Source: an uncultured Fretibacterium sp.
Lineage (GTDB): Bacteria > Synergistota > Synergistia > Synergistales > Aminobacteriaceae
Assembly (NCBI GenBank): GCA_946186205.1
Contig: CAMHMH010000001.1
Location: 496,001 to 560,000, forward strand
Direction of reading: 5' to 3'
Length of the DNA stretch: 64,000 bases
The notes below the pieces were generated by a model. It searched no databases and had not been told where the DNA came from. It worked only from the letters and a program-made list of their open reading frames with translations. Numbering within the stretch: the first letter of the stretch is position 1; the number at the start of each line of letters is the position of its first letter. Below are positions 43,195 through 52,210 of the stretch, piece by piece. A program made the translations under genes and the position numbers.

Positions 43195-44178
43195 ATGAAG
43201 GAACAAATTTTGAACGCCCTCGAATCATGCAGGGGCGAATATATATCGGGCGAAGATTTAGCGGAGTCGCTAGGAGTAACGCGGGCGGCAGTGTGGAAGG
43301 CAGTATCATCACTCAGGAAGGAAGGACACAAAATTATTGCATTGCAGAACAAAGGGTATTGCCTCAAGTCATCATTTGACTCACTCACAGCAAGCGGAAT
43401 AGCTTCACACCTTAAGGCAGGCACAAAGGTAAAGGATATAACATGCCTGATAAAGACCGACTCGACGAATAATTTCGCCAAACACTTGGCACTGGGCGGA
43501 GGGACTCACGGAACGTTAATAGCTGCGGACTGTCAGACAGCAGGGCGCGGGAGAAGGGGACATAGTTTCGAGTCTCCTGCGGGAAAAGGATTGTACATGT
43601 CATTGATACTGAGGCCGGATTGCGACGCGGAAAAATTTCAGATGATAACGATTGCTGATGCTGTAGCTGTGTGCCTTGCTGTTGAAGACTTGTACCCTGA
43701 GTCGCGTGGGAATATCGGAATCAAATGGGTGAATGATGTCTTAATGCGCGGGAAAAAGATTTGCGGGATTCTCACTGAGGCTTTGACGGGTTTCGAGAGC
43801 GGAGAAATTGAGAGCGTCGTTACGGGAATCGGAATCAATGTATATCCCTGCGAGTTTCCAGAAAGCGCAGGCAATGCGGGATCTATTCTTGAGGATGACA
43901 AAGCGACATTCACACGCAATGAACTCTGCGCGAGGATTGCCGATTACATTATGGAGTTCGCAGAAAATCTTGATGACCCTGCAATCATATCCGAATACCG
44001 CAAACGCTCAGTCTTAACGGGGCATGAAGTCTCATTCATGAAGGGTGAAAAGAAATGTTACGGCCATGCTGACGGGATTGATGATACGGGAGGGCTTTTG
44101 ATTCGGAATGAGTCGGGAGAAACTGAGACTTTGAGATCTGGTGAAGTGTTTATGATACGGGACGAGGAGAAAGAATGA
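43195..44178 (+). CDS. birA: Bifunctional biotin-protein ligase / biotin operon repressor
   Basis: 327 residues. An N-terminal winged HTH (GEYISGEDLAESLGVTRAAV) allows repression; the ligase domain has GRGRRGHSFESPAGKGLYMS (biotinyl-AMP loop), IKWVNDVLMRGKKICGIL (catalytic Lys) and the SH3-like C-terminal domain. ATG 43195 is preferred over GTG 43177 because the -10 box overlaps the latter. The mRNA appears leaderless. The next gene, bioY, overlaps by four bases. Operator at 43132-43164. Confidence 0.94.
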   Translation: MKEQILNALESCRGEYISGEDLAESLGVTRAAVWKAVSSLRKEGHKIIALQNKGYCLKSSFDSLTASGIASHLKAGTKVKDITCLIKTDSTNNFAKHLALGGGTHGTLIAADCQTAGRGRRGHSFESPAGKGLYMSLILRPDCDAEKFQMITIADAVAVCLAVEDLYPESRGNIGIKWVNDVLMRGKKICGILTEALTGFESGEIESVVTGIGINVYPCEFPESAGNAGSILEDDKATFTRNELCARIADYIMEFAENLDDPAIISEYRKRSVLTGHEVSFMKGEKKCYGHADGIDDTGGLLIRNESGETETLRSGEVFMIRDEEKE

Positions 44179-44708
44179 CAAGACAAATAACACTCTGCGC
44201 GTTGTTCGCGGCGTTAATAGCGATAGGGACTCACATAAAGATTCCGACTCCGCTGCTGCCCTTGACGCTTCAGACTCTTTTTGTTGTGCTGTCTGGCTTG
44301 GTGCTTGGGAAGGAGCACGGGGCATTGAGCGTATGTGTTTATGTGATAGCGGGGCTGATGGGGCTTCCTGTTTTCACTGGCTCTGCGCTTAATCCTACAT
44401 TCGGGTATATAGTCGGCTTCATTCCGGGTTCATTCCTTGCGGGATATATAGCGGAAAGGTTCAGGCCGTGCTTCAAGACGTGGTTTCTTGGGGCAGTTGC
44501 GGGAATTGCTGTGATTTATGCGTTTGGGATTCCGTATTACTATCTTATGTCGAAATACTATATCGGCAATGAGCTTGGAGCAAAGACTCTGTTAATGTAT
44601 TTTGTGCTTATGCCGATGCCGGGGGATATAGCGAAAAGTGTTCTTGCGGGATTGATAGTTCAGAGGCTCGCGGTATTTTTCCCTGACAGTTTCACGTGGA
44701 AGAGATGA
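44175..44708 (+). CDS. bioY: Biotin transporter BioY (ECF S component)
   Basis: 177 residues, six hydrophobic helices. Family blocks are HIKIPTPLLPLTLQTLFVVL near the start, GLPVFTGSALNPTFGYI and GFIPGSFLAGYIAE. It takes up biotin alone or with the ECF energy module, which is not in the window. Coupled to birA by ATGA overlap, so a biotin auxotroph that imports and attaches biotin is suggested. Confidence 0.94.
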   Translation: MTRQITLCALFAALIAIGTHIKIPTPLLPLTLQTLFVVLSGLVLGKEHGALSVCVYVIAGLMGLPVFTGSALNPTFGYIVGFIPGSFLAGYIAERFRPCFKTWFLGAVAGIAVIYAFGIPYYYLMSKYYIGNELGAKTLLMYFVLMPMPGDIAKSVLAGLIVQRLAVFFPDSFTWKR

Positions 44709-44713
44709 GATTT

Positions 44714-44749
44714 CCCCCCTCTGCTGAAAGTTTGCGGAGGGGTTTTTGT
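44714..44749 (+). terminator. Terminator after birA-bioY
   Basis: CCCCTC and GAGGGG arms around a 15-base loop, then TTTTTGTT. Confidence 0.85.
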
Positions 44750-44758
44750 TCTGACGGT

Positions 44759-45502
44759 TTATATTTTGAGTGCCTGCAAAAATACAGGCTCATCACCTTT
44801 TCTGATTTCTGCCATCATAGGAACGACTCCAAGCATGGCCGGGAAAACAGGAAGGTAACGCAAATCTTTCAAGTTGTCCCGGTGATTGTGATACTCATCA
44901 GTGAAGATGTCTATATTTTGTTTCAGTTCCTCAATACCGAGCGTTGAAAGATAATCGAGCTTTGCAGGAACGATATAGTAATCGCTGGCGAGAATTGCAT
45001 TTTTCACCGTAGTGTTGAAAGTCGGCGGGCAGTCTATAAGAACGATGTCATAATCATTCTCAATCTCTTCAAGTGAGTGTGTGAGATAGCTGTGAGTTTT
45101 GAGGAAACTTGCGGAATACATTGTAGAGTTCTGAACGTTGATAAGCCCGGCAAGTTTCACGTCAATGTCTATGAGTCCTAAATGCGAGCTTATGAGGTCA
45201 AGAGTGCCGCTGCTGAAGGTGAGAATATTTCCCGGATTGAGATGTATTACGAGGTCTGAAAGTGAAATTATTTCGTCAGAACCTGTAATGATAGTGTCAA
45301 AATAATTCTTCAGAGTCTTTGAGTCTTTGTACTTGTCCCGCCAGTATTCAGGAGTCATAAAACTGAACGTGAGCTGAGTTTGAGGATCTAAATCTATCAT
45401 CAAGACTCTTTTTCCCTGCGAGGCCGCGTAAGCTCCAAGATTTGACGTGAGAGTCGTTTTTCCGACTCCGCCCTTAATGTTGATGACTGAGACAATCTTC
45501 AT
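44759..45502 (-). CDS. ParA-family ATPase, short form
   Basis: 247 residues. The deviant Walker A INIKGGVGKTT (about 7) and IDLDPQTQLTFSF (Walker A'), and IVLIDCPPTFNTT (Walker B) are typical of ParA/Soj. ATG 45502 has AAGGAG eight bases upstream. The end (KGDEPVFLQALKI) is short for the family, so the last helix may be missing. No ParB or centromere-like repeats were seen. Not in one transcript with the next ParA gene: a terminator and a TGCTATAAT promoter lie between. Confidence 0.85.
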   Translation of the reverse strand: MKIVSVINIKGGVGKTTLTSNLGAYAASQGKRVLMIDLDPQTQLTFSFMTPEYWRDKYKDSKTLKNYFDTIITGSDEIISLSDLVIHLNPGNILTFSSGTLDLISSHLGLIDIDVKLAGLINVQNSTMYSASFLKTHSYLTHSLEEIENDYDIVLIDCPPTFNTTVKNAILASDYYIVPAKLDYLSTLGIEELKQNIDIFTDEYHNHRDNLKDLRYLPVFPAMLGVVPMMAEIRKGDEPVFLQALKI

Positions 45503-45532
45503 GTATGCTTCTCCTTGTGTGTGGATTTTGCG

Positions 45533-45541
45533 ATTATAGCA
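45533..45541 (-). promoter_or_regulatory. Extended -10 promoter of the short ParA gene
   Basis: Minus strand TGCTATAAT, 31 bases before ATG 45502. Confidence 0.65.
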
Positions 45542-45564
45542 TGTGAATTTACCGCTCATTGCGC

Positions 45565-45597
45565 AAAAAAAATCCCCGGCAAATTTTCACCGGGGCA
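45565..45597 (-). terminator. Terminator after the long ParA gene
   Basis: CCCCGG and CCGGGG arms around a ten-base loop, followed on the minus strand by eight T. Confidence 0.9.
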
Positions 45598-45608
45598 TTT
45601 CGTCTCAT

Positions 45609-46922
45609 CTACATATACACTTCAACGGCTCCATTCTCGTCCCATTTCATGACGCACTTCAGAGGCTCTATGATCTGATCGGGGTACATCACCGGCCAGA
45701 ATGTCGGGGACTCATCGTTCAGAACGTAGAAAGTGTACCTGTCTTTGTCCGAGTCCTCGAAATCTTCCCGCAGTGAGTGAACCTCAATTTCTCCCCGCGA
45801 AACGTCATCAATAGGATTGAACAGCTGCGCCCACATTGCTTTCTCTGCATCGGGCAGCATGTCGAGAACGTCATCAATTATCCCCTGCACATATGGTGAT
45901 TTCGGTGTGATTGCTTTCGGCTCATTAATTGGCGGTGAAGGAGGCAGAGTCGGTTCTTCAACATCATCCGGGAGCGTCGGTATGTCGCCGGGATTCGTCT
46001 CTATGGTTTGCTCGCTGATGGAATCATCCGGGGACTCTGTGATTGCTTCCTCATGGACGGTTTCGGGTTCTGGTTCTGGTTCTGGCTCATGGGAAATTTC
46101 TGCGGGTTCAGGCTCTGAGACTTCAACGACGGGAGCAGCAGCAGGAGCAGGAGAAACATTGCCGCCCTCAAAACGCCTCATAAATTCCCGGGCAACTTCC
46201 CTGTAGCACTCCGCGCCTTTTGACTTAGGGTCATACTCGATAACCGACATTCCCATGCTTGACGCTTCATCGATTGTGATGTTCTGCCGTATGTAATTCT
46301 CAAACAGCAAATCACCGAATGACTTCCTCACCTCGTCATGAATCTGCCGCGAAAGATAAAGCCTCGGATTGTAGTTCGTCATCAATATCCCGCAGATCTC
46401 AAGCTCAGGATTAATTTTCTCGTGAAATGTTTTCATGCAGCTGTCGAGAAGCCTCAGACCGTACAAGCTGTAGAAGCCTCCGTCCATAGGAACAATGATT
46501 TTGTTGCACGCCGCAAGAACATTCTGCGTGAAGATTCCGAGCTGCGGAGGACTGTCCAAGAGTATATAGTCGTAACGGTCAGCCTTGATTTTCGCGAGGG
46601 CATCACGAAGAGCCGTAACCTTTTTGATCGGCCCGTCATTATTCAGCTCGGCCATGACGAGATTCAGCGAGCTTGGTACAATGTCGATTCCCTCTTTGCG
46701 CTTGATAACATCATCCCATTCAGCAGCACCCGAAAGAAGATCGAACACTTGCGGATCTGTCTGCGAAACTCTCACACCGAAGCCCGCGCTTAAATTGCTC
46801 TGCGGATCCATATCGACAACGGCAACTTTTTTCCCTTCCTTTTTGAGTGCCGCCGCTATGTTCTGGCATGAGGTAGTTTTGCCGACTCCGCCTTTGAGGT
46901 TGCAGAATCCTATTATCATCAT
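45609..46922 (-). CDS. ParA-family ATPase with Pro/Glu-rich linker and C-terminal domain
   Basis: 437 residues. Residues 1-255 are a full ParA/Soj domain (CNLKGGVGKTT, VDMDPQSNLSAGFG, ILLDSPPQLG). Residues about 256-340 are a flexible Pro/Glu linker with EPEPEPEPE, encoded partly by TTCTGG hexamers. Residues about 345-437 form a further domain (GIIDDVLDMLPDAEKAMWAQLF, YTFYVLNDESPTFWPV) that I cannot assign. It follows the Ig/TPR gene directly (stop 46923, start 46922). The long tail is unusual; it may tether cargo. No ParB partner is present. Confidence 0.85.
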   Translation of the reverse strand: MMIIGFCNLKGGVGKTTSCQNIAAALKKEGKKVAVVDMDPQSNLSAGFGVRVSQTDPQVFDLLSGAAEWDDVIKRKEGIDIVPSSLNLVMAELNNDGPIKKVTALRDALAKIKADRYDYILLDSPPQLGIFTQNVLAACNKIIVPMDGGFYSLYGLRLLDSCMKTFHEKINPELEICGILMTNYNPRLYLSRQIHDEVRKSFGDLLFENYIRQNITIDEASSMGMSVIEYDPKSKGAECYREVAREFMRRFEGGNVSPAPAAAPVVEVSEPEPAEISHEPEPEPEPETVHEEAITESPDDSISEQTIETNPGDIPTLPDDVEEPTLPPSPPINEPKAITPKSPYVQGIIDDVLDMLPDAEKAMWAQLFNPIDDVSRGEIEVHSLREDFEDSDKDRYTFYVLNDESPTFWPVMYPDQIIEPLKCVMKWDENGAVEVYM

Positions 46923-48770
46923 TTACCTGTTCCCCTGCTTTCTGATAAAGTTTTCGACTTCAGCATTCTTATGTGTCTTCAGGCTGTCCCGGTAAAGCTC
47001 TAATGCTTCCTTAGTTTTTCCGGCCTTGAAGAGTGCGTTTGCTTCTGCGATTTGTTTGTTTGCCGCGTTCACAGCGTCTCTTTCTTTGAGTGCAGCGTCA
47101 AGCCTCGCTACCCATTTCTGCATCTCATCGGACGGGGCTATTCTCTGCGCCTTCCTGTAGAGTGCCGCGGCCTCGTCAATATCACCTTCAGCATACAAAC
47201 TGTCAGCCTCCTGAATGATTTTCTGAGCGTCAATCCTTGTGCCTATTCCGAAATCTTCAGGGCCTCTTATCACTGTGCCTGCCGGAAGTTTTACCCTGCT
47301 CAACTGCTGAAGTCTCTGCTTTGCGCGGTCAGTAGGCCATACGTTCATGCTCTCGGTGAATCGCTTAAGTGCTTCCTGATTCTGGTTGCGCTTCATTAGG
47401 TCGTCACCCTCGCGGTTCAATGCGTTTGCTTGTCGTTCGCGCCGTGATATTACGCTTTGAAGTTCCTCGATGTGCTGGCGTAATGTTGCGTCCGGGTTGC
47501 TCTGCACGCTGGCGGCGTAATGGTTCAGTGCCTCCTGCAATTTTCCTTCACGTTCGAGAGTGTTTCCTTCTCCTGCGTAACGGTCAGCATCAGCGATAAG
47601 TGTCAGCCTGTTGCGTATTCTGTTCATTCGGTCAATGACAGCATCATTTGATACGAGGGCTATGCTTTTCGCGTAATATTCGAGAGCGTCCTCGTACATG
47701 TTCTCATTGTCGTATGCGCTCGCCGTATCACGGAGCCAGTTTGCCTGCTGTACAAGTTTGCGGTGCTGCTCTGCTCTTTCCTCAGCGGCTTTGATTGTCC
47801 TTTCACCGTCATCAACAGGCCATATGATTTGTGCAATGCGCAAGTTCTTCAGCGCGTCATCAAACCTCCCTGCCTGCGTGAAATTCTCTGAGTCAGCCCG
47901 GAGCTTCTGTGCTTTCGTGTATCGTGAAAAATTTGCGTTCATTGCTCTGAGTCCGTCAGCAATTTCCGAGTCTCTCGGCGAAAGTGTTACGGCATGACCT
48001 GCAAGCTGTACCGCCTCTGAGTAGCTCCCGGAGTCCCAAAGCTCTTGTGCTTTCTTCCACGCCTGCCAAGCGTCGCGCTCCATTGATGACTCTTCATATG
48101 ATGAGACGGGCAAAGTTATTGTTACGGTATTTTCACCGCTGCCGAGCTTTATTCCCTGTGAGTTGAAAGCTGTTACTGAAATTTCGCTTGTGCCTGTGCT
48201 GCCCCGGCGTATAAATATTTCGTCCTTGTCATTGCTCGTTAATGCTGTCGCCGCGTCTGCGTTCCATTTGAACGAGTGCTGTCCCCTGAAAGGAGGATTG
48301 AGAGACGCGCGGAGCTTCACGGGACTATTTGCCAAGAGAATGTCCGGGCTTAATGAATAGTCTGAACGCTTAACGGAGTCCCAAAGCATAATGGGCTTTT
48401 CGACAACAACAGAAATATCAATTGTAAACTCTTTTGGAGTCACGAGCCTCTCTGATGTCGAAACAATATCGCCGTTCCTGTCAGCGAATGAAGCAACGAC
48501 TCTCACTGGTTCAGTGTCAAGCGGAGTGAACGCGCACTCAAGACCGCCGCCGCGAAGAGAAATGCGCGCAGGATTTTTGCCAGTCGTGGGAGTTACAGAC
48601 CATTCGACAGAACCGCCCGAAGGAACCTGCGAGGAAGTTACAGACATGACAGCCTGCTCTCCGACATGAGCATCACCGTTCATGTTTATTGACGGGGACG
48701 CAGCAAAAGATGAGCCTGCAAATAACAGCACAAGCAAAGCTGAACATGCAGGGAAAAATTTTATGCGCAT
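46923..48770 (-). CDS. Exported Ig-like / TPR repeat protein
   Basis: 615 residues. ATG 48770 has AGAAGGAGG upstream and gives a signal peptide (MRIKFFPACSALLVLLFAGSSFA). Residues about 25-230 contain two Ig-like beta domains. From about 250 to the end are tetratricopeptide helices rich in the pattern AxxLxxxGxYxEAL, such as YAEGDIDEAAALYRKAQRIAP and FKAGKTKEALELYRDSLK. A frame to 48911 exists but runs into the tRNA promoter. The protein is likely periplasmic or surface; partners unknown, although it is directly followed by the long ParA gene. Confidence 0.8.
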   Translation of the reverse strand: MRIKFFPACSALLVLLFAGSSFAASPSINMNGDAHVGEQAVMSVTSSQVPSGGSVEWSVTPTTGKNPARISLRGGGLECAFTPLDTEPVRVVASFADRNGDIVSTSERLVTPKEFTIDISVVVEKPIMLWDSVKRSDYSLSPDILLANSPVKLRASLNPPFRGQHSFKWNADAATALTSNDKDEIFIRRGSTGTSEISVTAFNSQGIKLGSGENTVTITLPVSSYEESSMERDAWQAWKKAQELWDSGSYSEAVQLAGHAVTLSPRDSEIADGLRAMNANFSRYTKAQKLRADSENFTQAGRFDDALKNLRIAQIIWPVDDGERTIKAAEERAEQHRKLVQQANWLRDTASAYDNENMYEDALEYYAKSIALVSNDAVIDRMNRIRNRLTLIADADRYAGEGNTLEREGKLQEALNHYAASVQSNPDATLRQHIEELQSVISRRERQANALNREGDDLMKRNQNQEALKRFTESMNVWPTDRAKQRLQQLSRVKLPAGTVIRGPEDFGIGTRIDAQKIIQEADSLYAEGDIDEAAALYRKAQRIAPSDEMQKWVARLDAALKERDAVNAANKQIAEANALFKAGKTKEALELYRDSLKTHKNAEVENFIRKQGNR

Positions 48771-48833
48771 GAAGATTAATCCTCCTTCTGTGAATAAAGC
48801 GTGTGAAAGTTTATGAATATCTCGATGATTGTA

Positions 48834-48839
48834 ATTATA
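48834..48839 (-). promoter_or_regulatory. -10 box of the Ig/TPR gene
   Basis: Minus strand AATGTATAAT, 63 bases before ATG 48770. No -35 recognised. Confidence 0.4.
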
Positions 48840-48855
48840 CATTGAAAGATGAGAT

Positions 48856-48884
48856 TTGCATTTTTGGGGCTGTGATAATATAAT
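48856..48884 (+). promoter_or_regulatory. Promoter of tRNA-Lys/tRNA-Glu
   Basis: TTGCAT, 17-base spacer, TATAAT (48879-48884), 30 bases before tRNA-Lys. Confidence 0.75.
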
Positions 48885-48914
48885 ACCCGTCGTTGTTTTG
48901 CGAATTGACATAAT

Positions 48915-48990
48915 GAATCGCTAGCTCAGTCGGTAGAGCACCGGACTTTTAATCCGGGTGTCGCGGGTTCAAGTCCCGCGCGATTCACCA
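48915..48990 (+). tRNA. tRNA-Lys(TTT)
   Basis: Acceptor GAATCGC/GCGATTC, anticodon stem CCGGA/TCCGG with loop CTTTTAA (anticodon TTT), T arm with GGTTCAAGT, encoded CCA. Confidence 0.96.
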
Positions 48991-48998
48991 TTAACACG

Positions 48999-49074
48999 GG
49001 TCCCATCGTCCAGAGGCCCAGGACACAGCCCTTTCAAGGCTGCGACGCGGGTTCGAATCCCGCTGGGACCGCCA
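48999..49074 (+). tRNA. tRNA-Glu(TTC)
   Basis: Acceptor GGTCCCA/TGGGACC, anticodon stem CAGCC/GGCTG with loop CTTTCAA (anticodon TTC), T arm with GGTTCGAAT, encoded CCA. Its 3' end is ten bases from the end of the convergent radical SAM gene. Confidence 0.96.
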
Positions 49075-49083
49075 CACTGTCAT

Positions 49084-50783
49084 TCATTCCCTTTCAAGCA
49101 AATAATACTGTAATACGTCCCTCACTGATTCTGACGCGCTGTTGATCTCGTCCGCTGTGAAAGTGTTGCGCTCAATGATCGTTTTTGCCTCGCGTGAGTC
49201 TGACTCGCTCAATGCACGAAATTTTGACAGCCATTCTTCAGCGAGCGTATGTTTATATTTCTCACGGTAAATTATGAATGTCTCAGGCATGTACAGTATC
49301 TCGTGAAATTCTTGAATGTCATGGCCGAATGCTGCCTCGAAAAATTCAACGCCCCTTCCGATTTTGCCCTTTGTCGAGTTCATTACAGCCTGAACTGCGC
49401 GGATAAATTTTTTGTTCCAGTATGCGCCGATATAGTCCCGGTTTCGGAAATATTGCGGGTCTCTCACAGGATGATACTTCATAGGGAAGGAATATATTTT
49501 CACGTCCAGCTCCTCGCACAAGTCAACGTTGATTCGCATTCGGCAATACAATTCTTCAGGCTTGTCATCAAAATTGTAGAGCAGGTAATTCGACAGGTCA
49601 TCGATTCCGCAGCTTGCCGCAATCCTCACGGCGCGTATGTATATATCCCTCTGGCTGTAATGATCAAATGCGATTCTCAGCGGGCGTATGTTTATCTCGG
49701 CGAGTCGTTTCATGTTCGAGTCGGTTATGAGTCTCGCGTCAATTCCCTGATTGAAGTCAACGTATCTTGAGCGTTTGACCGGGTGAAAGTATTTTGCTCT
49801 CAGCGGCCTGAAGTATGAGGCAGCAGAAAGAATCGATTCGGGCGATGCTGTTTCGGGGTAAATGAGTCCGAGCTTCTCACGCAAATGTAGAACTCTCCCG
49901 CGTCCTTGTCATTCATTCTTGAGGCTGTAAGATCATATATCCCGATAATTTTCCGGACGTAAGCTCTTTGATTGAGTCCGTCACGCAAATTCCCCAATGC
50001 TATTTCGTACTCATCCGGCGGAATGTATGAAGCATTTTTCGCAAACCCGCAGCGTTTAATCTCGTCAATAATTTCGTCAAACATATCTGACGCTAATACG
50101 TTATTGTCCATCAGCAGCAAATCTTTTCTCATCCCGTAATGCTCATCGATATACTTCAGCTGCTCATGAATGCCGCAGAATTTTTTGTACTCAGGCTCAA
50201 GAATAGGGACGGCGCAGAAAGGGCAATGACGAATACAGCCCCTTGTCGTGTAAGCGAAGTATGCGTCATGCGATGGGTAAATATATTCCGTCTCGTCAAG
50301 GATCGAATAGTCCTGAGGGAGCGAGTCTATTATGTCGGTGTTATCGCGGTCAATGACTCCCGGAGTGCTGAGCGTCCCGGTGATGGGTCTGATTTGAGTC
50401 TCGCGGAAAATTTCATCAGGCACGAGAGAAGCTGCGACTCCTCCGACAAGGATTCGGCCATCAGGTTTGAGGAATGATTTTGCGCCGTTGATCGTGTCGA
50501 TCGTTTCGTGCCAGCAGAAAGTGAAAAGAGTCGTGATTGCTATGATGTCGAATTTCGGGTAATCCTGAGTCCTGAATCGTTTGCGGAAATCCTGAATCAG
50601 AAACTCGCTGCTGAAGTTGCAGAAGCCGGGGATATTTTCGATGAGTGAAGATTTCCCGGTCTTTATGTATTCACGGAAGCGGGGGAAAAATTTTGCGAGT
50701 GATTTATCGCCGAGCTGTGAGAAAAATTCTTCGCTGAGTAAATTCAGTGCGAGTTCGCGAAGACTGCCCTTGAAGAATCGCAC
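49084..50783 (-). pseudogene. Cobalamin-binding-type radical SAM protein, split by a frameshift
   Basis: Two overlapping frames make up one protein. The upstream frame (50783 to 49800) has a B12-binding-like region (FDIIAITTLFTFCWHE, ILVGGVAASLVPDEIF) and the cluster motif CIRHCPFC. The downstream frame (49884 to 49084) carries the rest of the barrel: FNQGIDARLITDSNMKRL, RPLRIAFDHYS, LYNFDDKPEELY and SFPMKYHP. The homologous body appears to switch frame close to 49872-49880, so one base is probably missing. Either the gene is newly broken, or this is a sequencing error; recoding is less likely. The ATG 50783 is four bases after the GHKL ATPase gene. Last gene of the NurA-HerA-GHKL-rSAM run. 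Confidence 0.72.
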
Positions 50784-50787
50784 AGTG

Positions 50788-52203
50788 TCATTTGAGTGTG
50801 CTGCGTATTCGTTTGATGAGTCTTTCTGCTGTTACATTGTCAAGTGATGAGCGTATTACGTCAAATATTTTGTTCATGATTGCACGTTCACGCGGGGTAT
50901 ATTTCTGCGTATATGATTCTGTTCCGTAAATTTCAGCCTTGTATGCAAATTTAGTTTCTATTCGGTCAACAATCTTGCGTATGAGTCCTCCTTTTGCCCT
51001 GAGCTTTTCTATGTCTGCTCTTGCTTTGAGTCCTTCGTAAGGGTCATCAGCTTTCTTGAAGAGGTTATATGCCCGAGAGCTGTCGTAATATAATTTTTTG
51101 AGTTCCGTAAAATATTGCTTGATTTGCGACTCCAGTACTGACCATGAAGAATCATTGAAAATGTGTGTACGCTCTAAATTAAGTATACAGTTATCATACA
51201 CACAGAATAATTCACCTATGAAATAGTTTGTTCCTCTGTCTTCTTCAAATAATTTCTGTAACTCATATTCATCTCCAATCTGTATATTGTTCCTCCGCAG
51301 TCTTATTCCTCGCATAAGAGTCCCTTTCTTGATGACTCCCCTGAAGCACGACAGACCGAACCACATCCACGCAATAATATTCCCGTCATCATCGCTAAAA
51401 TCATGGAATGCCACATCAAAAATTTCATCACCGCCGATACTCGTAGAATAATTAAGGCTATACGGCTTGAATATCTGCTCATCGTTCAGGAAAATATCAT
51501 ACTCATCAATACGAAACTTCAGCTTCTCCGCGTGAATGTGAATTTTCTGGCGGAACGGTTCAAAGTTATTGCTGTAGGGAAGAGGAGCAGTGAATGACAA
51601 ATACTCTTTCACAACGGAATAATTAAGCAGCTCTTTGTTGTCGTCTTTGATTCCTTCAAGCTCAACAATAAAATAATGCTCGTCAGCCTCATCTGTTCTT
51701 TTTGTTTTGAACTCGCTGGTCATCATAAACACTTCTGAAGCTGTATACCTGTTGAAACCGCTATCCCTTTCGTCAAAAAGCCGGCGCATTTCTTCAGCAT
51801 CACATTCAAGCGTTGAGATAATATTCTCGCCGCGAAATTTTGCCGTGAACCTCAGAGTCTTACAATACCCAAGACCGCCGAGCCTCCCGATCCCGCGATA
51901 GCCGCGCGAGTCTCCTATCCTCTTGTCCGAGTCTCCTATGCTCATCATCACACGCTCAAAATCTGAAGAGCTTATACCGATCCCGTTGTCCGCAATTGCA
52001 ATCGTCCGCGTATCACTATGAAGCGTTATGTTGATTCTTCCCTCGCCCGGATGAAGTATTTTTTTCCTCACTGCAACGTCTACAGCATCGCAGGAATTTT
52101 GCACGTACTCACGGAATATCATACGCGAATCGCTGTACATTCCTGTTGTGAGACTTTCAAGCAAATGCGAGCCGAAAATTATTTCTTTATCACTCAATCT
52201 CAA
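50788..52203 (-). CDS. GHKL (Hsp90/MutL-type) ATPase
   Basis: 471 residues. The Bergerat ATP site is clear: REYVQNSCDAVD (Glu/Asn, about 30-42), IAIADNGIGISS (DxGxG, about 70) and RGYRGIGRLGGLGYC (glycine lid, about 100). The middle region resembles Hsp90-like proteins of unknown function and the C-terminus is helical and basic. It starts seven bases after the HerA gene. Such ATPases act as molecular clamps; in this operon it may gate or load the HerA-NurA machine (inference). Confidence 0.88.
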   Translation of the reverse strand: MRLSDKEIIFGSHLLESLTTGMYSDSRMIFREYVQNSCDAVDVAVRKKILHPGEGRINITLHSDTRTIAIADNGIGISSSDFERVMMSIGDSDKRIGDSRGYRGIGRLGGLGYCKTLRFTAKFRGENIISTLECDAEEMRRLFDERDSGFNRYTASEVFMMTSEFKTKRTDEADEHYFIVELEGIKDDNKELLNYSVVKEYLSFTAPLPYSNNFEPFRQKIHIHAEKLKFRIDEYDIFLNDEQIFKPYSLNYSTSIGGDEIFDVAFHDFSDDDGNIIAWMWFGLSCFRGVIKKGTLMRGIRLRRNNIQIGDEYELQKLFEEDRGTNYFIGELFCVYDNCILNLERTHIFNDSSWSVLESQIKQYFTELKKLYYDSSRAYNLFKKADDPYEGLKARADIEKLRAKGGLIRKIVDRIETKFAYKAEIYGTESYTQKYTPRERAIMNKIFDVIRSSLDNVTAERLIKRIRSTLK

Positions 52204-52210
52204 TCACTCC

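Noticed and set aside
42680-43312. 210-residue version of the HTH regulator
   Set aside because: The extra 87 codons would cross the birA operator and promoter. ATG 43051 has an SD and starts right before the HTH.
45817-46206. 129-residue plus-strand ORF rich in Ser and Gly
   Set aside because: Antisense to the Pro/Glu linker of the long ParA gene; no SD and no family resemblance.
44759-46922. Plasmid or chromosome partition locus
   Set aside because: No ParB, no origin-like repeats and no replication gene lie nearby, and the two ATPases have separate transcripts.
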